Source: Amycolatopsis sp. CA-126428
Lineage (GTDB): Bacteria > Actinomycetota > Actinomycetes > Mycobacteriales > Pseudonocardiaceae
Direction of reading: 5' to 3'
DNA length: 64,000 nt
NCBI RefSeq assembly: GCF_002904335.1
Contig: NZ_PPHF01000157.1
Span: forward strand, 1 to 64,000
Position 1 is the stretch's first letter. Every line of letters begins with the position of its first letter. Positions 24,748-33,770 of this stretch are shown one piece after another. Position numbers and translations under genes: made by a program. The notes beneath the pieces are model-generated. The model ran no database searches. It was not told the DNA's origin and saw nothing but the letters and a program-made list of their open reading frames with translations.

Positions 24748-27567
24748 ATGACGGAAACCGTGGGAACGGGGGCCCGCGCGGCCACCGGCAAAAAAGGCAA
24801 GGCCGCCGGCGGGCTCAGCGTGCGGCGCGTCTTCACGACCGAGGGGCAGCACCCGTACGACCAGGTGACCTGGGAGCAGCGGGACGTCGTCATGACCAAC
24901 TGGCGCGACGGCTCGATCAACTTCGAGCAGCGCGGCGTGGAGTTCCCCGATTTCTGGTCGGTCAACGCCACCAACATCGTCACCAGCAAGTACTTCCGCG
25001 GCGCCGTCGGCAGCCCGCAGCGCGAACGCAGCCTCAAGCAGCTCATCGACCGGGTCGTGCACACCTACGTCAAGGCCGCGCGCGACCACGGCTACTTCGC
25101 CGCGCCGCAGGACCTCGAGATCTTCGAGCACGAACTCACCTGGATGCTGCTGCACCAGGTCTTCAGCTTCAACTCGCCGGTCTGGTTCAACGTCGGCACG
25201 TCGTCGAAGCAGCAGGTCAGCGCCTGCTTCATCCTCGCGGTCGACGACACGATGGAGTCGATCCTCAACTGGTACCGCGAAGAGGGCCTGATCTTCAAGG
25301 GCGGCTCCGGCGCCGGGCTGAACCTCTCCCGCATCCGCTCCTCGAAGGAACTGCTCACCTCCGGCGGCACCGCGTCCGGGCCGGTCTCGTTCATGCGCGG
25401 CGCCGACGCGTCCGCGGGCACCATCAAGTCCGGCGGCGCCACCCGGCGCGCGGCGAAGATGGTCGTGCTCGACGTCGACCACCCGGACATCGAGGAGTTC
25501 ATCCAGACCAAGGCGCGCGAAGAGGAGAAGATCAAGGTCCTCCGCGACGCCGGGTTCGACATGGACCTCTCCGGCGCGGACATCTCCTCCGTGCAGTATC
25601 AGAACGCGAACAACTCGGTCCGCGTGTCCGACGAGTTCATGCAGGCGGTCGAGAACGGCACCGACTTCGGCCTGCGCGCCCGGCTCACCGGCGAGGTCAT
25701 CGACCGCACCGACGCGAAGAAGCTGTTCCGCACGATGGCCCAGGCCGCGTGGGAGTGCGCCGACCCCGGCATCCAGTACGACGGCACGATCAACGACTGG
25801 CACACCTGCCCCGAGTCCGGCCGGATCACCGCGTCGAACCCGTGCAGCGAGTACATGCACCTGGACAACTCCAGCTGCAACCTGGCGTCGCTGAACCTGC
25901 TGAAGTTCGTCACGCCCGACGGCACGTTCGACGCGCCGCTGTTCGCCCGCGCCGTCGAGTTCATCATCACGGCGATGGACGTCTCGATCTGCTTCGCGGA
26001 CTTCCCGACCGAGCCGATCGCCGACACCACGCGGAAGTTCCGCCAGCTCGGCATCGGCTACGCCAACCTCGGCGCGCTGCTGATGGCGCTGGGCCACGCG
26101 TACGACTCCGACGGCGGCCGCGCGCTCGCGGCGGCGATCACGTCGCTGATGACGGGCGTCTCCTACCGGCGTTCGGCGGAGATGGCCCAGGTCGTCGGAG
26201 CGTACGAGGGCTACGCGCGCAACGCCGAAGCCCACCAGCGCGTGATGCGCAAGCACGCGGCGGCGAACGAGCTCGTCCGCACCTACCACTCCAACGACGC
26301 CGCGGTCCGCGCGCTCGCGACGGAGGAGTGGCAGAAGGGCATCGAAATCGGCACGAAGCACGGCTGGCGCAACGCGCAGGCGTCCGTGCTCGCCCCCACC
26401 GGCACCATCGGCTTCATGATGGACTGCGACACCACCGGGATCGAGCCGGACTTCTCGCTGGTGAAGTTCAAGAAGCTCGTCGGCGGCGGCTCGATGCAGA
26501 TCGTCAACCAGACGGTGCCGCGCGCGCTCGAAGCGCTGGGTTACCAGACCGAGCAGGTCGAGGCGATCGTCGAGTTCGTCGCGCAGAACGGCCACGTCGT
26601 CGACGCGCCGGGGCTGCGTCCCGAGCACTACGAGGTGTTCGACTGCGCGGTCGGCGAGCGCTCGATCGCGCCGATGGGGCACGTCCGGATGATGGCCGCG
26701 GTGCAGCCGTTCCTGTCCGGCGCGATCTCGAAGACGGTCAACATGCCGGAGTCGGCGACGGTCGAAGAGGTCGAGGAGATCTACTTCCAGGGCTGGAAGC
26801 TCGGCCTGAAGGCCCTCGCGATCTACCGCGACAACTGCAAGGTCGGCCAGCCGCTGTCGACGGCGAAGAAGGAGACGACGGCCGCCGCCGCCGAGCCCGA
26901 GAAGGTCGTCGAGTACCGCCCGGTCCGCAAGCGCCTGCCGAAGAAGCGCCCGAGCCAGACGGTGTCGTTCACCGTCGGCGGCGCGGAGGGCTACCTGACG
27001 GCGGGCTCGTACCCGGACGACGGCCTCGGCGAAATCTTCGTCAAGCTCGGCAAGCAGGGCTCGACGCTGGCCGGCGTGATGGACGCGTTCTCGATGTCGA
27101 TCTCGGTCGGCCTCCAGCACGGCATCCCGCTCGAGTTCTACGTCTCCAAGTTCTGCAACCTGCGCTTCGAGCCGGCGGGCATGACGGACGACCCGGACAT
27201 CCGCATCGCGACGAGCGTGATGGACTACCTGTTCCGCCGCTTGGCCCTGGACTACCTGCCGTACGAGAAGCGCTCCCAGCTGGGCATCCTCTCGGCGGAC
27301 GAGCGGTCGGCCGAAGTCGAGGCGACGTACGGCAACCCCGGCGTCGACCTGGAGGCCCTCCAGTCCACAGTGGACGCATCGCCGGAGCCGCACGCGGAAG
27401 AACCGGAGCACCCCCACCGCGAAGCCCAGACGACGACGGAGCTGATGGAGCTCCGCCTCGGCAAGGCGGCGGACGCCCCGCTCTGCATGACGTGCGGAAC
27501 GAAGATGCGCCCGGCCGGCTCGTGCTACGCCTGCGAAGGCTGCGGAGCAACGTCCGGCTGCAGCTGA
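24748..27567 (+). CDS. nrdJ: Adenosylcobalamin-dependent (class II) ribonucleotide reductase
   Basis: A 939-residue enzyme that makes deoxyribonucleotides using coenzyme B12 and no oxygen. The catalytic barrel contains NPCSEYMHLDNSSCNLASLNL (active-site cysteine region) and PTGTIGFMMDCDTTGIEPDF. SFNSPVWFNVGT near residue 148 and GGSGAGLNLS are family signatures. The C-terminal zinc/redox tail is rich in cysteines (MTCGTKMRPAGSCYACEGC). There are no class I nrdAB genes in the window. Control by NrdR is expected from the upstream box. A strong hairpin follows the stop. Confidence 0.97.
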   Translation: MTETVGTGARAATGKKGKAAGGLSVRRVFTTEGQHPYDQVTWEQRDVVMTNWRDGSINFEQRGVEFPDFWSVNATNIVTSKYFRGAVGSPQRERSLKQLIDRVVHTYVKAARDHGYFAAPQDLEIFEHELTWMLLHQVFSFNSPVWFNVGTSSKQQVSACFILAVDDTMESILNWYREEGLIFKGGSGAGLNLSRIRSSKELLTSGGTASGPVSFMRGADASAGTIKSGGATRRAAKMVVLDVDHPDIEEFIQTKAREEEKIKVLRDAGFDMDLSGADISSVQYQNANNSVRVSDEFMQAVENGTDFGLRARLTGEVIDRTDAKKLFRTMAQAAWECADPGIQYDGTINDWHTCPESGRITASNPCSEYMHLDNSSCNLASLNLLKFVTPDGTFDAPLFARAVEFIITAMDVSICFADFPTEPIADTTRKFRQLGIGYANLGALLMALGHAYDSDGGRALAAAITSLMTGVSYRRSAEMAQVVGAYEGYARNAEAHQRVMRKHAAANELVRTYHSNDAAVRALATEEWQKGIEIGTKHGWRNAQASVLAPTGTIGFMMDCDTTGIEPDFSLVKFKKLVGGGSMQIVNQTVPRALEALGYQTEQVEAIVEFVAQNGHVVDAPGLRPEHYEVFDCAVGERSIAPMGHVRMMAAVQPFLSGAISKTVNMPESATVEEVEEIYFQGWKLGLKALAIYRDNCKVGQPLSTAKKETTAAAAEPEKVVEYRPVRKRLPKKRPSQTVSFTVGGAEGYLTAGSYPDDGLGEIFVKLGKQGSTLAGVMDAFSMSISVGLQHGIPLEFYVSKFCNLRFEPAGMTDDPDIRIATSVMDYLFRRLALDYLPYEKRSQLGILSADERSAEVEATYGNPGVDLEALQSTVDASPEPHAEEPEHPHREAQTTTELMELRLGKAADAPLCMTCGTKMRPAGSCYACEGCGATSGCS

Positions 27568-28190
27568 CGGTTCCTCCGGCTGAACCGGGCGGTCGGCGCC
27601 CGGTTCAGCCGAAAACCGCTGCTGGCCCGGCGGACGCCGATCCCGGCCAGCTGGTCCAGGGTGATCGATGGGTCCGCAAAGCCCATCACGACGTTGACCG
27701 GCTTGCCCACCGACGTCACCACCGCGCGGATCTCCTCGAGCGTCCGCAAGCCCGGCGCGTAGAGCACGTCGGCGCCCGCTTCCTCGTACGCCCGCAACCG
27801 GCGGATCGTGTCGGCGAGGTCGTTGACGCCGAGCCACTGGTTCTCGCAGCGAGCCGTGAGCACCACCGAACGGGCGCGAGCCGTCTCCACCGCCGCCCGG
27901 ACGCGATCGGCCGCCGGCCCGAGGTCGTAGACCGGCCGCTCCGGATCGTTCGTCAGGTCCTCGATGGACGCGCCCACCGCTCCGGCATCGGCCGCCGCTT
28001 CGATCATCTTCGCGGCTTCGGCCGGGATCGTCCGCGAAGCCACCACGTTGGCCACGCCCAGGCTCGTCGTGGCCAGGGCTTCGAAGCCGAGCCCCGCCAG
28101 GAGCCGGGCCGTTCCGGCATCCCACGGATTCGGCAGCAGGAACGGCTCGGGTCGCTCGTGCAGCGCCCGGAACTCGTCGGCGATCGTCAT
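27525..28190 (-). pseudogene. Decayed isocitrate lyase/PEP mutase family gene
   Basis: The frame from ATG 28190 encodes a recognisable PEPM/ICL-superfamily barrel start (FLLPNPWDAGTARLLAGLGFEALATTS) and later blocks (SIEDLTNDPERPVYDLG, ADVLYAPGLRTLEEIRAVV, PVNVVMGFADPSITLDQLAG). About 30 residues are missing between LGVANVV and EAGAVGASIED-like sequence, including the segment where family members carry the metal-binding Asp/Glu. After GVRRAS the expected C-terminus is replaced by an unrelated basic tail. That tail reads through the nrdJ hairpin and overlaps the nrdJ 3' end by 43 nt. It is most likely inactive. The comparison with full-length relatives is from memory. Confidence 0.6.
27577..27611 (+). 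terminator. Hairpin terminator after nrdJ
   Basis: CGGCTGAACCGGGCG and CGCCCGGTTCAGCCG are a perfect 15-bp stem with a 5-nt loop (GTCGG). It begins 9 nt after the nrdJ stop. There is no U-tract, which is common for actinobacterial terminators. It could stop transcription from both sides. Confidence 0.85.
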
Positions 28191-28385
28191 GGGTTCAGCC
28201 TCCTGCCGCCGGGTCCATGGGGCAAATGCGACGTAGGGGGGACAGGGGATGCGGCTCGCCGGACCGGAGTGGCGGACGATGGTGAGCACGGCTCGGTTGG
28301 ACGGCCGCGCCTACCGGGTGATCCGGCACTGAATCTCCACGAGAGCCGCCCATCGGATCCACAAGCACGCGGCATCATCGGACCG

Positions 28386-29132
28386 ATGACTTACGCACAC
28401 TGGCTCCAGGACTTCGAAACCGAAGCCGAACGTCGCGGGCAACGTGAAGATCCACCGTGGGAACGGGGCGCGAAGCTGCACCCCGACGTCGCGAAGAGCG
28501 TGCAGCGGTTCCAGGTCGGCGAAGCCGGCGACGGCGCCAACCTCATCGCGAAAGCCGCCGGCGACGACACCTACCTCGCCGCCGTGAAGCTCTTCGTCGC
28601 CGAGGAGCAGAACCATGCCCGGATGCTCGCCGGACTGCTCGCCGCCGCCGGGGTGCCCACGATCGCGAGTCACTGGTCGGACACCGTGTTCGTCAAGCTG
28701 CGGCGGGCGCTCGGGCTCCGGCTGGAACTCATGGTCCTGCTCATCGCCGAGGTCGTCGCGCTGCGGTACTACCGCGCCCTGCGCGACGGCACCGGCGACC
28801 CGCTGCTCACGCAGGTCGCCGCGCGGATCCTCGCCGACGAGGAGCGGCACGTGCCGTTCCACTGCCACCGGCTGGAAATCGCCTTCCGGCCGCTTGGCCG
28901 CCCCGCCCGGGCCGCGGTGTTCGGCGCGTGGCGGGTCCTGCTGCTCGGCGTCGCGATCACGGTCGCCGCGGACCACGGCCAGGCTCTGCATCGCCTCGGC
29001 GTCGGGCGGCTCGTCTTCGTGGCCGACGTGCTCACCGCGTTCGAAGCCGCGCTCGCGCGGATCCGCGGCGAGCAGCCGAAACCGGGCCCGCGGTACACCC
29101 CCAAGCGCGCCCGGCCGCGCGGGCTCTTCTAA
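28386..29132 (+). CDS. Ferritin-like (diiron) domain protein
   Basis: A 248-residue, mostly helical protein. Two carboxylate/His pairs typical of ferritin-like four-helix diiron proteins are visible: E46 with EEQNHAR (E73/E74, H77) and, later, a glutamate in ELMVLLIAEVVALRYY with DEERHVPFHCH. The C-terminal third has a hydrophobic helix (AWRVLLLGVAITVAAD) that may pack on or in the membrane. The oxidase substrate is unknown. It overlaps the convergent TetR gene by 4 nt. Confidence 0.75.
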   Translation: MTYAHWLQDFETEAERRGQREDPPWERGAKLHPDVAKSVQRFQVGEAGDGANLIAKAAGDDTYLAAVKLFVAEEQNHARMLAGLLAAAGVPTIASHWSDTVFVKLRRALGLRLELMVLLIAEVVALRYYRALRDGTGDPLLTQVAARILADEERHVPFHCHRLEIAFRPLGRPARAAVFGAWRVLLLGVAITVAADHGQALHRLGVGRLVFVADVLTAFEAALARIRGEQPKPGPRYTPKRARPRGLF

Positions 29133-29674
29133 AGGAGACCGGCCAGCTGCCGCAGGGCCGCGGTGATCCGCTCCACCGGCACCCCGCGAGACGTCTGGTG
29201 CAGGAACAGCTCCGGGGCCAGCGGGGCCAGCAGCACGTCGGCCAGGACGTCGGGGTCCGGGGCGCCCGCCGCCTCCGCCAGGACGCGGACGTGCGTGCGC
29301 CAAAACCCGTAAGCGCCCGTCGTGAAGCGGGAATGCCCCACCTCCGCCCCCAGCACGAGGGGCGCGTGCCGCTCCAGCAGTTCCACCATCGCCTCGTAGA
29401 ACGCCGCCAGGCGGGCGGCCGGGGGTGCGCCCGGGCCCAGCGGCGGGTCGCCGCGCAGGAGCTCCTCCTGCAGGCGGCGCTCGTGCTCGTCCAGCAGGGC
29501 CACGGCGATCGCCGCGCGGTCCGGGTAACGGCGGTAGAGCGTTCCGCGGCCGACGCCGGCCGCCCGGGCGATGTCCTCCATCGTCACCTCCGCCGCGCCG
29601 CGGGCGGTGAACAGCTCCTCGGCCGCCGCGAGGATCTTCGCGCGGTTGCGGGCCGCGTCGGCGCGTTCGGGCAT
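29129..29674 (-). CDS. TetR family transcriptional regulator
   Basis: A 181-residue TetR repressor. The HTH is at about residues 9-55 (ILAAAEELFTARGAAEVTME, then AGVGRGTLYRRYPDRAAI). A GTG two codons upstream (29680) is an alternative start. It diverges from the azoreductase/SMR operon at 29752, and the gap contains an inverted repeat at 29718-29742, so it probably represses that operon in response to a quinone, azo dye or cationic compound. Confidence 0.87.
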   Translation of the reverse strand: MPERADAARNRAKILAAAEELFTARGAAEVTMEDIARAAGVGRGTLYRRYPDRAAIAVALLDEHERRLQEELLRGDPPLGPGAPPAARLAAFYEAMVELLERHAPLVLGAEVGHSRFTTGAYGFWRTHVRVLAEAAGAPDPDVLADVLLAPLAPELFLHQTSRGVPVERITAALRQLAGLL

Positions 29675-29704
29675 GGGCACCAGCCTAGGGAATATCCGGA
29701 CGAG

Positions 29705-29742
29705 GCGTCCAGTTGAGTCAAGCGGACACCGCGTCCACTTGA
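29705..29742. promoter_or_regulatory. Operator candidate for TetR/azoreductase promoter
   Basis: TCAAGCGGAC and GTCCACTTGA (29718-29727 and 29733-29742) form 10-bp arms with one mismatch and a 5-nt spacer. GCGTCCAGTTGA and GCGTCCACTTGA form a direct repeat at 29705 and 29731. The right copy ends just before the GAGGAGG ribosome site of the azoreductase. Confidence 0.6.
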
Positions 29743-29751
29743 GGAGGAATC

Positions 29752-30363
29752 GTGCCCCAGCTGCTGCACCTCGACTCCAGCGCGCGCCGCTCGTCGTTCT
29801 CCCGCGAGCTGTCCGCCCGGTACGCCGCCACCTGGGCGGGCACCCGCACCTACCGCGATCTCGCGGCCGATCCGGTCCCGGTGATCGGCGAAGCGTGGAC
29901 GGAAATCTGCGACGCCCTGCTCACCGCCGGGATCACCGACCCCGCGCACTACGCCGATGTCGTCAGCACGCCCTCGCAGCAGAAGGCGTGGGCGATCGTC
30001 GAGCCGCTGCTCGCCGAGCTGCTCGAAGCCGACGTCGTGCTCATCGGCGCGCCGATGTACAACTTCTCGATCCCGGCCGCCCTGAAGGCCTGGATCGACC
30101 AGGTGACGTTCCCGAAGATGTCCCTGCGCGGCAGGAAGTTCGTCATCGCCGGCGCCAGGGGAGGGACGTACGCCGAAGGGACGCCGCGGGCGCCGTTCGA
30201 CCACCACGAGCGCTACCTGCGGGACTTCATCGCCGGGCACTACGACGTCGACGACGTCCGGTTCGTGCACGCCGAGCTGACCAACGCGCTGGTCGACCCG
30301 CACCTGGCCGCCCGTGAAGGCGAGCGGGTCGCGTCGCGCGAAGCGGCCCTGAAGGCGCTCTGA
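29752..30363 (+). CDS. azoR: FMN-dependent NADH-azoreductase
   Basis: A 203-residue flavodoxin-fold reductase of the AzoR/NQO1 family that reduces quinones and azo compounds with NAD(P)H. The FMN phosphate site is LHLDSSARRSSFSRELS near the N-terminus. GAPMYNFSIPAALKAWIDQV and GARGGTYAEGTPR are family signatures. A GTG start with GAGGAGG 5-11 nt upstream. It overlaps the SMR gene by 1 nt (TGATG), so both act in the same detoxification operon under the divergent TetR. Confidence 0.92.
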   Translation: MPQLLHLDSSARRSSFSRELSARYAATWAGTRTYRDLAADPVPVIGEAWTEICDALLTAGITDPAHYADVVSTPSQQKAWAIVEPLLAELLEADVVLIGAPMYNFSIPAALKAWIDQVTFPKMSLRGRKFVIAGARGGTYAEGTPRAPFDHHERYLRDFIAGHYDVDDVRFVHAELTNALVDPHLAAREGERVASREAALKAL

Positions 30364-30677
30364 TGGGGTGGGTGACGCTCGTCTTCGCCGGGCTCGTCGA
30401 AATGGCGTGGTCGCAGAGCATCAAGCCGACGGAGAACTTCACGCGGCCGTGGCCGACGCTCCTGTGCTTCGTGCTCGGCGCCGCCGCGGTGTACCTGCTG
30501 TCGCGCGCGATGGACACCGTCCCGGTGGGCACCGCCTACGCGGTGTTCACCGGGATCGGTGCCGTCGGCGCGATCGTGCTCGGCGTCGTCGTGACCAAGG
30601 ACCCGCTGAGCGTCGGCCGGGTGGCCGCGCTGGCCCTGATCGTCGGCGGCGTCGTGCTCGCGCGGCTCACTTCGTGA
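30363..30677 (+). CDS. SMR family exporter, Gdx/SugE type
   Basis: A 104-residue, four-helix small multidrug resistance protein. The essential glutamate is in FAGLVEMAWSQSIKPT (residue 13). The spacing with Trp and Lys after it, and PVGTAYAVFTGIGAVGAIVLG in TM3, look more like the guanidinium-exporter (Gdx/SugE) branch than the QacE branch. It works as a dual-topology dimer coupled to proton import. Co-transcribed with azoR. No guanidine riboswitch is possible here because there is no leader. Confidence 0.88.
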   Translation: MGWVTLVFAGLVEMAWSQSIKPTENFTRPWPTLLCFVLGAAAVYLLSRAMDTVPVGTAYAVFTGIGAVGAIVLGVVVTKDPLSVGRVAALALIVGGVVLARLTS

Positions 30678-32679
30678 GCTGCTCCCACAGGAACTCGAAC
30701 ACCAGCGCCCACTTGAAGGCCAGCTGCTCGTTGTCCGCCGCGGCGCCGTGGCCGCCTTCGATGTTCTCGTGATACCGGACGTCGTGCCCCTGCTCACGCA
30801 TCCGCGCCACCATCTTGCGGGCGTGGGCGGGGTGCACGCGGTCGTCGCGCGTCGACGTCACGAACAGCGACGGCGGGTACGCACGTCCACTGTGGACGTT
30901 CTGGTACGGCGAGTACTTCGCGATGTAGTCCCATTCCGCGGCGTCTTCGGGGTCGCCGTACTCGGCCATCCACGACGCGCCGGCCAGCAGCAGGTGGTAG
31001 CGGCGCATGTCCAGCAGCGGCACCTGGCTGACGATCGCGCCGAACCGCTCCGGGTAGCGCGTCAGCATGACGCCCATCAGCAGGCCGCCGTTGCTGCCGC
31101 CCTGGATGCCGAGCTTTTCCGGTGTCGTGATGCCCCGCGAAACCAGGTCCGCGGCCACCGCGGCGAAGTCCTCGTACACGCGGTGACGCTCGGCCTTGAT
31201 GGCCTGCGTGTGCCAGCCGGGCCCGTACTCGCCGCCGCCGCGGATGTTCGCGACGACGTACGTGCCGCCGCGGGCGAGCCAGCCGCGGCCGATCATCCCG
31301 CTGTACGACGGCGTCAGCGAGACCTCGAAGCCGCCGTAGCCGGTCAGCAGCGTCGGGCCGCCTTCAGCACCGGACGGCCGGACGACGAAGTACGGGATCT
31401 TCGTGCCGTCCTCCGAGGTCGCGAAGTACTGCGCGACGCTCATGCCCGAAGCGTCGAAGAACGCCGGAGCCTGCTTCAGGACCTCGACCTCTTCGCCGAC
31501 GTGCCCGTAGCTGAGCGTCGACGGCTGGAGGAAGCCGCTGGAGTCGATGAGGTACTCGTCGCTGACATCGGGATCGGTGTCGAAGATGTCCGCGCTGCCG
31601 AACTCCGGGCCGCCGGCCAGCGGCGCCTCCTGCCAGCCGTCCGGGCCCGGGGTCAGCGTGCGCAGCTCGGTGCGGACGTCGCGCAGCGTGCCGAGCAGCA
31701 GGTGGTGGCGCGTCCAGGCCCAGTAGCTCAGCGAGGTGTGCTCGTCGGGGGTGAACAACGTCGTGAAGCCGCGGTCGCCGGCCATGAAGGCGTCGAAGAG
31801 GATGGCGATCAGCGAGCCGGCCGGGTGTTCCGTGCCGCCGACGGTCCACGCCGTGCGCGGCCGCACCAGCAGCCACTCGCGGTGCACGGACGCGCTCGCG
31901 TCGTCCGGGATGTCGATCTTGACCAGCCCACCGGGCGTCCTGAGGTGCAGTTCCGAGCGGTAGAAGTCGATCGCGCGGCTGACGAAGTCGCGCTCGAAGC
32001 CTTCGGTCGGGTCGTGGGACGCGCCGATCGAGACGTCGTCGGGCTTGCCTTCGAAGACCACGGTCGCCGCCTCGAGCGGCGTGCCGCGGCGCCACTCCTT
32101 GGCCAGCCGCGGGTACCCGGAGCTGGTCAGCGAACCCGGGCCGAAATCCGTTCCGAGGTAGACGCGGTCGACGTCGATCCAGCCGATCCGCGTCTTCGCC
32201 TCCGGGACCGTGAAGCCGTCTTCGACGAACTCGTGCGCGTCGAGGTCGAACTCGCGGACCACGGTGGCGTCCGCGCCGCCGCGGGACAGCTCGACCAGGC
32301 CGCGCCGGTAGTCCGGCCGCAGCACGGTGGCGCCCTGCCAGACCCAGTTCTCGCCCTCGGCCTCGGCCAGCGCGTCGACGTCGAGCAGCAGCTCCCACTC
32401 GGGCTCGGCCTGCCGGTAGGACTCGAGCGTCGTCCGCCGCCACAGCCCGCGGGGGTGGCTCGCGTCCTGCCAGAAGTTGTAGAGGAACTCGCCGCGGCGG
32501 CGCACGTACGGGATCCGGTCGTCGGCGTCGAGTACCTCACGCAGTTCGTCGCGCAGTTCGGCGAACCGCGCGCCGGCGGTCAGCTCGGCCAGCGTCTCGT
32601 CGTTGCGGGCGCGCACCCAGCCGAGCGCGTCGTCGCCGGTCACGTCTTCCAGCCACAGATAAGGATCCTCGACACTCAT
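30667..32679 (-). CDS. Prolyl oligopeptidase family (S9A) serine peptidase
   Basis: A 670-residue cytosolic peptidase. The N-terminal beta-propeller (about residues 60-400, opening with EDPYLWLEDVTGDDALGWV) gates a C-terminal alpha/beta hydrolase. The catalytic triad is visible: Ser in IQGGSNGGLLMG, Asp in TSTRDDRVHP and His in EGGHGAAAD. ATG 32679 gives the standard N-terminus. It cleaves short peptides, classically after proline. It overlaps the convergent SMR gene by 11 nt. Confidence 0.94.
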   Translation of the reverse strand: MSVEDPYLWLEDVTGDDALGWVRARNDETLAELTAGARFAELRDELREVLDADDRIPYVRRRGEFLYNFWQDASHPRGLWRRTTLESYRQAEPEWELLLDVDALAEAEGENWVWQGATVLRPDYRRGLVELSRGGADATVVREFDLDAHEFVEDGFTVPEAKTRIGWIDVDRVYLGTDFGPGSLTSSGYPRLAKEWRRGTPLEAATVVFEGKPDDVSIGASHDPTEGFERDFVSRAIDFYRSELHLRTPGGLVKIDIPDDASASVHREWLLVRPRTAWTVGGTEHPAGSLIAILFDAFMAGDRGFTTLFTPDEHTSLSYWAWTRHHLLLGTLRDVRTELRTLTPGPDGWQEAPLAGGPEFGSADIFDTDPDVSDEYLIDSSGFLQPSTLSYGHVGEEVEVLKQAPAFFDASGMSVAQYFATSEDGTKIPYFVVRPSGAEGGPTLLTGYGGFEVSLTPSYSGMIGRGWLARGGTYVVANIRGGGEYGPGWHTQAIKAERHRVYEDFAAVAADLVSRGITTPEKLGIQGGSNGGLLMGVMLTRYPERFGAIVSQVPLLDMRRYHLLLAGASWMAEYGDPEDAAEWDYIAKYSPYQNVHSGRAYPPSLFVTSTRDDRVHPAHARKMVARMREQGHDVRYHENIEGGHGAAADNEQLAFKWALVFEFLWEQLTK

Positions 32680-32792
32680 GACAGACAGTCTCGCCTGGTC
32701 TGGGGCCCGGCGGCCACCCGGTGGCGTGTTCGTTTCGTGATCCCTGCCTCCCGGGGTGTCCGTATGCTGGTGCCACACAGCAGGGGGAGACC

Positions 32793-33770
32793 GTGAACGA
32801 CGCCGAACCGCCGTGGCCGGGGACGGCCCGGCCGCCGGAACCCGCGTGGACGCCGGAGCCGAACCCGTGGGCGCCCGGCTGGCCCGCGGCCCCGCCCGTC
32901 CCGATCGCGCCACCCCGCAACCGGCTCTGGGGCGCCGTCACCGGTGTCCTGATCGTGGTCGTGGCCATCTCCCTGATCGCCGCCACCATCCCGCACCGGG
33001 TGGACGGCCGTGCGTTCGCCGCGCAGGGCGCCGATCCCGGCCGGGCGTACGGCGGCACCGGAAAGCCCCCGAAGGCCGTGCCGGAACTGGCGCGCAACCC
33101 CCTGCTCGGCGACGGCATCACCCCCGGGCCCGCCACCTGCTCCCTGCCCGAGCTCGGCCGGGCGGCCGAACAGCTCAAGGCCTACTACGGCGCGCTCGTC
33201 GGCTGCCTGGAGCAGTCGTGGCGCCCGGCGCTGGAGAAGGCGAACGAGCCGACGCTCACGGCCACCGTGTCGGTGACGCTGCCGGAACACAGCTCGTGCG
33301 GCGAGGCGCCGACGGAGAACGAAGCCGTCGCCTACTACTGCGGCGGCGACACGACGATCTACGCCCCGACCGACTGGATGCTGTCGGACGCCGGGCTCAA
33401 CAAGGCCCGGCACGTCGCGACGCTCGCCCACGAATACGGCCACCACGTGCAGCGCGAGAGCGGCATCCTCTCCGCGGCGGCGGACAAGATGACCTCGCCG
33501 GACGAGGACAGCGCGGCCGACAAGGAGGTCGTGCGCCGGATCGAGCTGCAGGCGAACTGCTTCGGCGCGCTGTTCCTGACGGCCGTCGCCGGCACGGGCT
33601 CGATCAGCCGATCGCTGGCGAACGCCGCGGTCGCCGACTACGGCCGGGCCGACAACAGCGACACCCACGGCTCGCGCGAGCACCAGCTGTCCTGGGCGAA
33701 GGCGGGCTACGACGGCAAGGCCACGAAGGCGTGCGACACGTGGAGCGTCCCGGCCGGCGAGGTCAGCTGA
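32793..33770 (+). CDS. Membrane-anchored neutral zinc metallopeptidase
   Basis: A 325-residue protein. A Pro/Trp-rich cytoplasmic N-terminus (about 45 residues), a single membrane span (GAVTGVLIVVVAISLIAATI) and an extracytoplasmic domain with the zinc motif HEYGHHVQ follow. ELQANCFGALFL and SHGSREHQLSW-type motifs match the putative neutral zinc metallopeptidase (YpfJ) family. Conserved cysteines (CSLPE, GCLEQSW, SSCGEAP, YYCGG) suggest disulphides. GTG 32793 follows AGGGGGAG. The target is unknown. Confidence 0.88.
   Translation: MNDAEPPWPGTARPPEPAWTPEPNPWAPGWPAAPPVPIAPPRNRLWGAVTGVLIVVVAISLIAATIPHRVDGRAFAAQGADPGRAYGGTGKPPKAVPELARNPLLGDGITPGPATCSLPELGRAAEQLKAYYGALVGCLEQSWRPALEKANEPTLTATVSVTLPEHSSCGEAPTENEAVAYYCGGDTTIYAPTDWMLSDAGLNKARHVATLAHEYGHHVQRESGILSAAADKMTSPDEDSAADKEVVRRIELQANCFGALFLTAVAGTGSISRSLANAAVADYGRADNSDTHGSREHQLSWAKAGYDGKATKACDTWSVPAGEVS

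Noticed and set aside
24118..28125. A 1335-codon open frame opposite nrdR and nrdJ
   Set aside because: It lies antisense to two well-supported genes and has the Arg/Asp/His-rich composition of a shadow frame in GC-rich DNA.
29752..30677. Guanidine riboswitch controlling the Gdx-type exporter
   Set aside because: The exporter starts inside the azoR stop, and the operon leader is too short and lacks riboswitch-like structure.
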